Under the pieces are notes generated by a model that did no database searches, was not told where the DNA came from, and worked only from the letters and a program-made list of their open reading frames with translations. A stretch of 64,000 nucleotides of DNA, taken from assembly GCA_039621445.1 (NCBI GenBank), contig CP154955.1, forward strand, positions 10,838,241-10,902,240. The letters are read 5' to 3'. A program made the translations under genes and the position numbers. Numbering within the stretch: the stretch's first letter is position 1; every line of letters begins with the position of its first letter. Positions 40,646-64,000 of the stretch are shown one piece after another. The stretch comes from Euglena gracilis. Lineage: Eukaryota; Euglenida; Euglenophyceae; Euglenales.

Positions 40646-40803
40646 CAAACGATTTCCAAGACAGGGATCCGTCAGTGTAAAACAATTTCCAAGACAGGCG
40701 ACCGTTAGTGTAAAATGATTTCCAAGACAAGCGACCGTTGGTGTAAAACGATTTCCAAGACAGGGATCTGTCAGTGTTAAACGATTTCCAAGACGGCGTA
40801 CGT
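40646..40803. repeat. 33-bp tandem repeat, about 4.7 units
   Basis: Unit pattern GATTTCCAAGACAGG, then a GCGACCGTTAGTG or GATCCGTCAGTG variant, then TAAAAC. Units differ at a few positions. The minus strand stays open as repeated SWKSFYT, but no start or splice context supports a protein. A degenerate further unit (TTTTCGAGACAGGCGTTC) lies at 40862-40880. Confidence 0.85.
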
Positions 40804-40907
40804 TTTCTTGAAAAAATGACGAAAACGGCCAAAACTCAAGCCAGGTGCATCCATTGAATGAATTTTCGAGACAGGCGTTCTGGCCCAGACGAAATAGGCT
40901 TTAGTAC

Positions 40908-41002
40908 ATCAACAGACACTAACGATTTCAGCAGGGGCGCCGGGCCGCTCGCTTCGCTCGCACGGCCCGGCGCCCCTGCTGAAATCGTCAGTGTCTGTTG
41001 AT
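40908..41002. repeat. very stable GC-rich hairpin
   Basis: Arms of about 40 bases (ATCAACAGACACT, then ACGATTTCAGC, then GGGGCGCCGGGCCG and their complements) enclose the loop CTCGCTTCGCTCGCA. There is only one unpaired base at position 40921. It lies 320 bases upstream of the HAD gene start and directly after the 33-bp repeats. Confidence 0.9.
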
Positions 41003-41306
41003 TTATATATAGAAATATGGACCCTTCTTGTCAACCAATTTGAATGACAAAAGCATGGCAAGGTCTTGATGGATCCTTCATGGTCCCAAACACATGCTGT
41101 GCGTTTATCTTTGCCCAGGATTTGATGTCAGGCTTCTTTTCACCCCCTGCTCTCATTCTTTGGGTGGTCCCTGTCCCTGTCAGGCTGCTGTTCGACGTGC
41201 AACCCACTGAGGTGGGGCACCCAGGGCGATGGGGCTCAGCACTGAACTCCGTGGACTGCAGGGCTCCGCTGTCCCCGCTGGCTGCCCCCCCCCCCCCGCG
41301 TGCCGT

Positions 41307-41322
41307 CCCTGCAGCACTCACC

Positions 41323-41325
<3 letters not shown>
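41307..41325 (+). promoter_or_regulatory. putative spliced-leader acceptor at gene 4 start
   Basis: TGCCGTCCCTGCAG is followed by CACTCACC and the ATG at 41323. The HAD domain is complete from this ATG, so no upstream coding exon is needed. Confidence 0.5.
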
Positions 41326-55865
<14,540 letters not shown>

Positions 55866-56585
55866 GATTTGCCCCCTCTCCACTCCCCCTGCCTGGCGTA
55901 CCTTGTCGCCATGCCCCTCTTAAACGTGAACTGCTCAGTGCCTCGCATGATGAGTGGAAGCCTCAGCAGAGGGTGTCTTTGGGCTGTTGCGCTGTCCCAA
56001 GCAACTCCAGTATGTGTTTGTGTGCTTGATTGTTGTGAGTGTTTGCGTGCTTGCGCGGATGTGGTTGTTTTCCTTGGGTGATGTGTATTTGTTGTTTTTG
56101 ACGGTGAATGTGTGTTTGTGTGTTCTTGTGTCTCTCTGTGTGTGTGTTTGTGTTGGAGAGCTGAGTTGGGTTGAATTTTTTGTGTTGATGATTCTGTAAT
56201 TGGCACGCAGCATTAAGATTGCATGAAAGTTGTTGGCATTGGCAATCTCTGTACCGTAGCAAAGGTCACCATCCAACAAATACAAAAGCTTTTTGTTTTG
56301 TCGTGTCAAAGCTGTTCGGAAAAACATTGGTGTTTGACTTGAATTTCCTCCTTCCCGAGGATGGACAAGTATTGGGAAAGTGTGCGGCAAAGAATACAGC
56401 ACGACGATTATTTCCCTTTCTCGTATGTGTCCCCAGTTTTTGCGAAACCACAGTGCCATTCCGTCTCTCATCCACACCCCACACTCTCAAAACAGTTTGT
56501 GATTTTCAAATTTCAATTGTGTTGTCCCCTGGGAGAAAGGCACTCACGGGCACCTGGTTTAGCCACCTCCTCTCCAGCCTTTTTT
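55866..56585. other. spacer between gene 4 and gene 5
   Basis: About 720 bases after the HAD stop, with a GT-rich patch at 56010-56160 and no recognised feature. It ends in the pyrimidine tract preceding gene 5. Confidence 0.5.
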
Positions 56586-56600
56586 CCAGCGTTGCTGATG
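56574..56600 (+). promoter_or_regulatory. putative spliced-leader acceptor at gene 5 start
   Basis: CCAGCCTTTTTTCCAG is followed by CGTTGCTG and ATG at 56598, the same arrangement as for genes 2 to 4. Confidence 0.45.
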
Positions 56601-57724
56601 CCAATGATCTCGCTGGCAATCAAATCAGGCCGTGTCAATATGATAAAATGGGCCATGAGCTCCCCAAAGATTCTGGTCGAGGTTGATGTTGGGACTGAAG
56701 ACCTGGGGTGGTTGGCTGATTTCAGCTCAGCATCCCCCCACCCAGTGCCAGAGCAGAAAATGTTCAGCAATTGACATGCTATGGGTATTTGGTTAATAAC
56801 GTCCCGTCCCCATGCCTGGTGCCTGGATCGCGTCATATGGGTGGAGGAAATTTCTGTTTTTCATTTATGTAAATGTGTGTTGTATCTTTTCATTGCGTAC
56901 TGCAGGTGTCGATCGGAACTGGTGGTGTGAATTTTCCTCAGCTCAGCATGGTGGAACGTCTTCTTCAAAGGTACGGAAATCCCTTATCACACACCCAATC
57001 AACCCATCCCAACCTGTGGTAACTTGCATCGCCACAGGTCTCAGTCACGATGCCGCCCAAGGCGTTCGTGTTCGTTGGTTTGCGGATTTCCATGCTGACG
57101 GCCAGGTCTATCTGCTCTGCTGGCCAGGAATCCATCTGCTCTGCTGCCAGCCATCAACTTCCACAGAAAACAGTGGGCAGCCAGCAAGGTTGATGTTTGC
57201 GTGCTTCTGGGTGCAGTGTTATTGCAAACCCTTATGATATATTGAATACTATAGATGTTTTACATTTTATTTTAACATGTAATACGATATAAATCATATT
57301 TAGGTAACACTCTCTTCATTATGCTTGTGTCGCCGTCTCACTCTTCATTTCTGTCTGCTGATGGTGCCTATTAAGATTGTGTCTTGTACTCAGAACAGTA
57401 TCTGCTCCATCTAGAGCCAAAATACACAGCTTTTGTGATGGACCGAGGTCTGGCGTTCATCCCAAACAGGGCTCTTACAGTCAGTTCGATGAAGGACCCG
57501 AGTTCTACAAAGGGATCGACTTCAGCATCCCCCTAGTATGTGTGTGTGTGTGTGTGCAGTTTTTTGGTTCTTCTAAGAAAACACCACATTGTATTCTTTG
57601 CCTCAACCATGACTTACTCTACAAGAGAGGCAGCTTCAAAGCTGCTCTGCGTCCCTATGAAACAAGCACAGCCCTGGGTGTGGAAATTGTGACGCGCGCG
57701 ACAATGTGCGGAAGCAAAAACTGA
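56598..57724 (+). CDS. small orphan protein, 129 residues (gene 5)
   Basis: Four exons with GT-AG introns: 56598-56681, 56906-56970, 57394-57535 and 57626-57724 (TGA). They total 390 bases with phases 0, 2, 0 closing. The product starts MPMISLAIKSGRVNMIKW and contains LVEVSIGTGGVNFPQLS, GSYSQFDEGPEFYKGIDF and ALRPYETSTALGVEIVTR. It lacks a signal peptide or membrane span. No family was recognised. Base composition is less GC-rich than genes 1 to 4. The minus strand across the first exon is also open, so the model needs transcript support. Confidence 0.5.
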
Positions 57725-58845
57725 TAATAGAAAAAACATCGAAATGATTACCTTTTTTCCAAACTCTTCATCATCGTCATTGATTAAATGAATGTGAAGA
57801 AAGCAATAAGCACGTTGTTTCATGGTTTTGTGGAATGGGCCTCCGACCCACGTACGTTACCACATTACCGTCATGCTTTCATTTGCTGCGACACAAGATA
57901 ATAATAATACTAATACGGTATAATAATAATAATACGGTGCTGCGACACAAGCAAGCTTTTTTGGTGTGGTGTTTGCCATTGAAACAACCTTGCTTTGCTA
58001 TGGCCGTCAGAACACTGACAAATTATCTTTGACAACAGGCATGGGACAAATAAACAATTTTTCTGCTGTGAGGACGTGGCACAAAACAACTCTGGTGTGG
58101 CACCAGATTTGATATTTGATGCAGGGATGAAACAAACTATCGAAATGTTGGTGCGGCGTCATTCAAAACGCACTGTGGAATTAAAATACATTCCAAAACA
58201 ACAAATCACTCCTTGTCACGAATACTCTGCTCGACTGCGGCACACACAGCGCACAAGAATTATGAAAAGTATTAAAATAAATGCAAATGAATATTTTCAT
58301 GTTTCAATTTCAAGCATGGCTGGCCCGGGCAGCATGCTGCCCCCAAACAGCAAACACAGTGTGTGGGATTCTCTTCCTGGGCGATCGAGAAAGCTCGGAA
58401 TAATCCTCATAACTGGGGGCAGGTCAAAGGAAACACATCACATCACATCTCTTCAGAACACGTCGTCAGAAGCCAAAGAATGCATTATTTTCAGCACCAG
58501 TTGTGTCGTCATGCCGCCAGCGGCGCACAGTTTGTTTGAGAGTCGTCTTAACACCCTTGCTTATCAGCGCCGTCCTACCACCCTTGTCTAATCTAACCCA
58601 AGTGGAAGGGTGTGATTTAGCATTTAAATACGTGAGTAATATGAAAGCGAGTAACAGCTTTGTAACCAACCGTGCAATTCTCCTCGGCCAGGAACTTGCA
58701 GAAGCTGTCGGTCGGAAACCATTTTTCGAACCCGCAGGCAGCCCCGGCTTTTTTCTAAAATCTCTTTTATACCTCGAGGCTTTCTTGTGAATGCTCTGCC
58801 TGCAGATCGAGACTCAAAAGCCATTGTGAATACAACAGAAATTGT
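57725..58845. other. region after gene 5 without a supported gene
   Basis: A plus-strand frame of 171 codons (58076-58591) begins with GTG, not ATG, and lacks a matching acceptor. An AATAATAATAC repeat lies at 57899-57935. Nothing else is supportable. Confidence 0.4.
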
Positions 58846-58853
58846 TAGCAGTG

Positions 58854-60726
58854 CCAGGAGGCAAACTGCTCGACGTGCGACGGGTTGCAACCTTAGCGGC
58901 CGGCTGCGTTGGCCTGCACCCACAAATTCCGCCCATCGTGCGTAGAGTGCTGGCTAACCCTTCAGGTAAAGCTATGGACGGACTGCACTACAATGGCAGT
59001 GTGTAACACAGTCATCTCTTTTCCGTTGTACCCTTCGAAGTTTGCCCCTGTTCAGGTACCAGTTGAACAACCCGGAATTGTCGTGATATACCGACATACG
59101 CTGGTTGGTCCTCATGAGCAACCTCTCCCCCGCGACCTCTTCCCAAACTTCGTGAGGCGGCACCTGGATGTCTAAGGGCACGTTGGCGGGGCACACTTTT
59201 ACATCGAAGCTGTACCAGACGCTCAACACGTCAGAGTCAGTTGACCTCTTCGGCAGTGGGTGTCACCAACATGCCAAAAAGAAAATGTATGTATACGTCT
59301 GTGATGCATCTGTGTTTTATGCACATTCATACGTATGTGATGATAAAGTTTGCAAATCCGGTGACCAAGCCGGCAGGAAGGATGCAGGGAGAGGAGGGTA
59401 AGTGTGGGGTGTTGGGCAAGGGAAGCGCAGGGGGGAAGAAATGGGGTCCGCAGGGAATGAAGGGGACAGGCGTCTCCCTCCCGGCTTATACCCAGGATCC
59501 GCACAACCAGTTGTGTGGCAAAGAACCCAGCAGAAGAAGCCCAACAATGGAAGGACAGAATATTCTGTTTATTTGGAATGCGCCCTCGAAAAAATTTGCG
59601 CATCCTAAAAACTAAAACCTTCAGAAATTGCCAGGAGGCAAATTCGTGCTCGGCGCAACACCGGCGGTTGGGCCCGCACCCACGCTTTCAGAGCCGTCGT
59701 CGGCGAGGCCTACCGCCCCGTAGCTATGGACGCTGTACAACAGTGTCCGCGATCATCTGTCAGTTGTAACTCCTTCTTTGCAGCCCCCTGGTCCATGATT
59801 CTCCCCTGTTCCCTGATTAGTGGTTTGTCTGATTCGGTCTCGTTCAGTGAACCCCCGCATACGTAGGGCACTGTTGGCGGGGCAGGCACCCATCCGACCA
59901 TACCCACGGCTCCCCCAACGAGTCCCGGCTTTGAGTGGTCAGGGTGTCACAACCATCTATGTATGTTTCGCTGTGACTCTGCCGTATGAAGCGTACGTTG
60001 TGATATGGGCAAATGCGTGGCAGGGAGCAGGGAGGGGAGGGGGGGGTGCTGGGCAAGGGAAGCGCAGGGGGGATAGTTGGAAGCGCAGGACAAAGTTCCA
60101 ATGGAGGTCTGTTTACGCAATGCACGCACCTGCAAATGCCCAACATGTGTTTATTTGCGAAGCTTGAAGTGCAAACATTATGTTCTTGTTTGGGCTTTGG
60201 GACCCATGAACTGACGCTGTTGATAAACGGCATGACAAAGGAGCCGTGAGTGCGCAGACCAACGGGCCGTCCAGTTGGTGGGTTTGTCACAATGTTTGTC
60301 GACGCGCAAGCTCAGGGGGGGGGAATTGATATCCGTAATAATATATCCGCAAGGTTCACATAGGAGCATCACACGCAGGGTCTTGGAAGTCGGGAACACC
60401 TCCCTCAGTCAACAGATGGACTCCGCCATGCTTCATTATAGGGTGGAGACAATAAAGCCTAATGGGGATATTTCAACCCCACAGTTACCACAAACAATCA
60501 TGCGAAACAGCGCTGCCAGGGGAAGAAAAGCACCACCGGGTGTCGGACACGAACACCTCCCACAGCTCTTGCCCCAAAGGAATTGTCCTGATTGGTGAAA
60601 AATGGCCAAGGATGGTCAAAAGTTGTCAAATCTGGCTTAAAATGGTCCCAGAATGGTTCGGAGTGGTCGAAAATGGCCCAGAATTAGGAGGGGGGGATTG
60701 ATATCCCCCATTTTCCCGCAATTCTT
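58854..60726. repeat. segmental duplication, copy A
   Basis: 58967-59576 matches 62771-63380, and 60190-60726 matches 63464-64000, at high identity. Copy A has about 530 extra bases (59577-60120), which themselves resemble the start of the segment: GCCAGGAGGCAAA recurs at 58856 and 59630, and GGGCAAGGGAAGCGCAGGGG at 59412 and 60052. This suggests nested tandem copying. Plus-strand frames such as VPVEQPGIVVIYRH...HLDV (stop at 59175) are kept open in both copies but differ at several residues, so coding status is uncertain. Confidence 0.8.
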
Positions 60727-61645
60727 GTGATTGTCTGCAATTTTTCCACAATTTTCCGCATTTTTTCCTGGAACTTTTCCACATTTTTTTTCCTTTTCCG
60801 CAATTTTTCACATGAACCTGAGATGGAAGGCGAAATAAGTTCCGGCCATTCCTTGAACATTTCACAAGGGAACCCAGGTGATTTTTTTGCTATTTTGTTG
60901 CAACTTTCTAAAAATTTGCCGAAATTTACAAATTTCAAATTTTGGCAAATTTTGGAAGTTTCTGGGTCTTTCCCCCCCCCAATTTCTGCTGGGGAGAAAT
61001 TTTGCTTTCTGGGACAGATTTTGCCTGATAATTTTCGTTATTTTGCCATTTGCTAGATTTTTCACCCAAGAAATTCCATATTTCCAGAATCAGGATGTCA
61101 GAATCAGGATCCAGAATCAGAAAACTACAAAATCTTGCTTTTGGACCTTGAGCGCGGCCCAAAATAACACACAATTTGGAGAAATCGCGTATTTTTCGCA
61201 TATTTATTTGTGCATACGACATCAGTCCAAACTGACACAGAATGGCTAAGAATTGGTCTGAAAAGGGACTGTGCAGAATCACCCCCCCCCCAGTAAAGTA
61301 CAGTGAAATATGTGCTAAATTGGCGTTAAAAATATGTGCTGAAATACACCAGGTGACCGACACTTTGTATGCTGTGTTGCAAGCAAAGGAATAGCAAAGG
61401 TGAATCCGGTAAAATGCCGGCCAAAAAAGAATGTGCCCTGGCTGTGTTACAACCAAGACCCTGATCCTGTCTATGGGGTGGATTGTTGTGCTGCTTTAAA
61501 CATGTCACAAGTGTCACAAGTCCTGAAGCTGTTGAAGCTCAGATGCATTGGAATCCACACGCCCTGCACTTCCAATTTCCACACAAGGAAGCCCGGATTT
61601 AACAGTTTTCCGCCCCGGTTTGCTTATTTATCTCTGCTTCGACCC

Positions 61646-62550
61646 TTACACGGGCAAGATGATGAACTGACGTGGTGACAATGGTTTCAATTTGCGGACG
61701 CCACGTTGGGCAACCTACCTTTGACGACGCTGATGCCTCCCCAAAGAGACGACCATAGACCTTGAGCTCAGGCTCCTTGGACACCAGCAGTCAGGAAGAC
61801 GTATCCAACAAGACAAGGAAGGATATACCTTTTTTCCTCTTCCAAATGTGAGCACGTTCGTGCCTTCGCAGTCCTGAGAAGCGTTCTCTTCTTTCAGAAT
61901 TTGTTTCCACACCTCATCAGCGGTGAAAGGCCATTTTGATTGTCGGTTTAGCTTTTGGATCAAAATCTTTAGTGGTGACAGGTGGTGTCAAATCTCATTC
62001 ACAGCTCGTTGTGGATCGTTTCAGTCTCTTTGTTCATGGCTGTCAAAAGTTCCCAGCCAGTCCTCTGGCAGGCAAGCTTTTAGTTTCAGTAGGCGTAATT
62101 TGCTTCTTCTGCAGGTACATTCAAAAAGTTTGATTCAATAGGACAGGACATCTGATGGTGACCTTGGAGTTGTGTGGACATCCTCTTTTTTGTCTCCACA
62201 TCTCTTGCATTTTTGCGTTGGCTCTTCTTGGTGACCTCTGTCTTTGAAGCTGTTGGGTTTTTATCTCATTTATTGGAGACCTTCCTCATTTGAATGACGC
62301 ATTGGTATGGCATATTTGGTCTGTGGCGCCATTTCAAATCTTCCTCCAAACCTTGTGTCGTCATGGCAACCGCTCTGGGCATGACCTCTGGATTTTCCAA
62401 GAGCATTCCTTCTGGACGTGCATCCACCACATGCTCGTTGACTCCTTCCAGGCAGCACTCCTGTCCACAAATGGGTGGTGGGCTTACTTCCCCAGTACTC
62501 TTAAGAAATTCCCTGGAAGCCAAGGTTCCATTTTTGATGTCTTTATCCAT
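61646..62550 (-). CDS. tentative minus-strand gene, 186 residues
   Basis: Read on the minus strand: ATG at 62550, exons 62550-62281, 62237-62163, 61966-61829, 61775-61719 and 61666-61646 (TAA), all joined in phase 0 by GT-AG introns of 43, 196, 53 and 52 bases. An acceptor (TCGAACAG) lies 14 bases before the ATG. The product has MDKDIKNGTLASREFLK, FTADEVWKQILKEENAS and EPELKVYGRLFGEAS. No family is recognised. Intron sizes are far below those of the other genes here, so this may be a chance model. Confidence 0.3.
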
Positions 62551-62770
62551 GGGCAATGATGTTTGCTGTTCGAGCCCATCAATCTCCGATGATGTGCCCA
62601 ATGTTCAATCCCCGATGGGACCTTTTCTATGCAATATAAAGAAGTTGTCCAAAGTTTACGTGTTGGGGGATATCTTTTATCCTGCTTGACCGAAGGGGGG
62701 TGGTCCGGACCTCCACCATCCTCTTTATGCCCCCCCACCCCAGAGTTGCAGGATGGTGAAAAGCTAAAGC

Positions 62771-64000
62771 TAAAGCTACGGACGGACTACACTACAATGG
62801 CAGTGTGCAACGCAGTCATCTCTTTTCCGGTGTACCCTTCGAAGTTTGCCCCTGTTCAGGTACCAGTTGAACAACCCGGAATTGTCGTGATATGCCGACA
62901 GATGGTGGTTGGTCCTGGTGAGCAGCCTCTCCCCCGCGACCTCTTCCCAAACTTCGTGAGACGGCACCTGGATGTCTAAGGGCACGTTGGCGGGGCACAC
63001 TTTTACATCGAAGCTGTACCAGTCGCTCAACACGTCAGAGTCAGTTGACCTCTTCGGCAGTGGGTGTCACCAACATGCCAAAAGAAAATGTATGTATACG
63101 TCTGTGATGCATCTGTGTTTTATGCACATTCATACATATGTGATGATAAAGTTTGCAAATCCGGTGACCAAGCCGGCAGGAAGGATGCAGGGAGAGGAGG
63201 GTAAGTGTGGGGTGTTGGGCAAGGGAAGCGCAGGGGGGAAGAAATAGGGTCCGCAGGGAATGAAGGGGACAGGCGTCTCCCTCCCGGCTTATACCCAGGA
63301 TCCGCACAACCAGTTGTGTGGCAAAGAACCCAGCAGAAGAAGCCCAACAATGGAAGGACAGAATATTCTGTTTATTTGCGCAAATGCACGCACCTGCAAA
63401 TGCGAACATGTTTATGTTTATTTGCGCAATTGCGCAAATAAACATAAACATGTCCTTCAACGATTGGGCTTTGGGACCCATGAACTGACGCTGTTGATAA
63501 ACGGCATGACAAAGGAGCCGTGAGTGCGCAGACCAACGGGCCGTCCAGTTGGTGGGTTTGTCACAATGTTTGTCGACGCGCAAGCTCAGGGGGGGGGAAT
63601 TGATATCCGTAATAATATATCCGCAAGGTTCACATAGGAGCATCACACGCAGGGTCTTGGAAGTCGGGAACACCTCCCTCAGTCAACAGATGGACTCCGC
63701 CATGCTTCATTATAGGGTGGAGACAATAAAGCCCAATGGGGATATTTCAACCCCACAGTTACCACAAACAATCATGCGAAACAGCGCTGCCAGGGGAAGA
63801 AAAGCACCACCGGGTGTCGGACACGAACACCTCCCACAGCTCTTGCCCCAAAGGAATTGTCCTGATTGGTGAAAAATGGCCAAGGATGGTCAAAAGTTGT
63901 CAAATCTGGCTTAAAATGGTCCCAGAATGGTTCGGAGTGGTCGAAAATGGCCCAGAATTAGGAGGGGGGGATTGATATCCCCCATTTTCCCGCAATTCTT
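62771..64000. repeat. segmental duplication, copy B (truncated by window end)
   Basis: Colinear with copy A at offsets of 3804 and then 3274 bases. Between the two matching blocks (63381-63463) copy B carries a 48-base perfect palindrome instead of the 530-base extra segment. The copy continues beyond the window. Confidence 0.85.
63406..63453. repeat. 48-base perfect palindrome
   Basis: ACATGTTTATGTTTATTTGC GCAA followed by its exact reverse complement with no spacer, centred at 63429/63430. In copy A the corresponding place reads CAACATGTGTTTATTTGCG, a single arm, so the palindrome arose by inverted duplication of that arm. Confidence 0.95.

Noticed and set aside
40646-40803. CRISPR-like array
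   Set aside because: The 33-bp units are directly adjacent without spacers and the genome is eukaryotic.
58076-58591. 171-codon plus-strand frame
   Set aside because: Starts with GTG, lacks an upstream acceptor in phase and has no recognisable motif.
61829-62237. piggyBac-type transposase zinc-finger (CKRCGDKK word)
   Set aside because: The frame with CKRCGDKK has only one Cys pair and ends soon after; no transposase catalytic motif was recognised nearby.

Overview
This window looks like nuclear DNA of a euglenid protist, most probably Euglena gracilis or a close relative (inference). Small GC-rich exons with strong G/C third-position bias are scattered through long introns full of G/C homopolymers, microsatellites and foldback elements. 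Most introns are GT-AG, but several coding joins work only with introns that lack GT-AG and have complementary ends starting near CAG and ending near CTG. That pattern matches the 'nonconventional introns' known from euglenids. Four of the five plus-strand genes show a visible start, and each of these ATGs lies 2 to 15 bases after a good 3' splice acceptor, as expected if a spliced leader is trans-spliced to the mRNA.

Layout, all on the plus strand: (1) 459-8783, 3' part of an unrecognised Arg/Ala-rich gene with three nonconventional introns; (2) 9370-16445, a complete seven-exon gene for a stand-alone atypical alpha-kinase of 262 residues; (3) 19738-37127, about 15 exons of an unrecognised multi-pass membrane protein, with one introns that is plainly a transposon-like insertion; (4) 41323-55865, a complete seven-exon gene for a 230-residue HAD phosphatase resembling pseudouridine-5'-phosphatase, with a 9.2 kb sixth intron that holds a decayed RING-finger relic; (5) 56598-57724, a small four-exon orphan gene of 129 residues. 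A weak minus-strand gene model lies at 61646-62550. From 58.8 kb to the end there is a large duplicated segment. No functional link between the five genes is evident; they look like independent housekeeping or orphan genes.

The most interesting system is the link between mobile elements and introns. The window holds at least eight non-autonomous elements that start CAGG or CAAG, end in the complement, and are flanked by 7-8 base target-site duplications (hAT-like). One element family (2378-3281 and 51425-51710) has the same interior and ends as the intron at 31449-31697 of gene 3. In that intron and in those of gene 1, removing the element plus exactly one 8-base duplication, cut 3 bases before CAG and 5 bases after CTG, restores the reading frame. 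This offers a simple explanation for the CAG/CTG spacing of euglenid nonconventional introns: they are MITE insertions excised from RNA at the target duplication.

No rRNA, tRNA, spliced-leader RNA gene, CRISPR array or intact transposase was seen. Homopolymer runs of 15-40 G or C may hide assembly errors.
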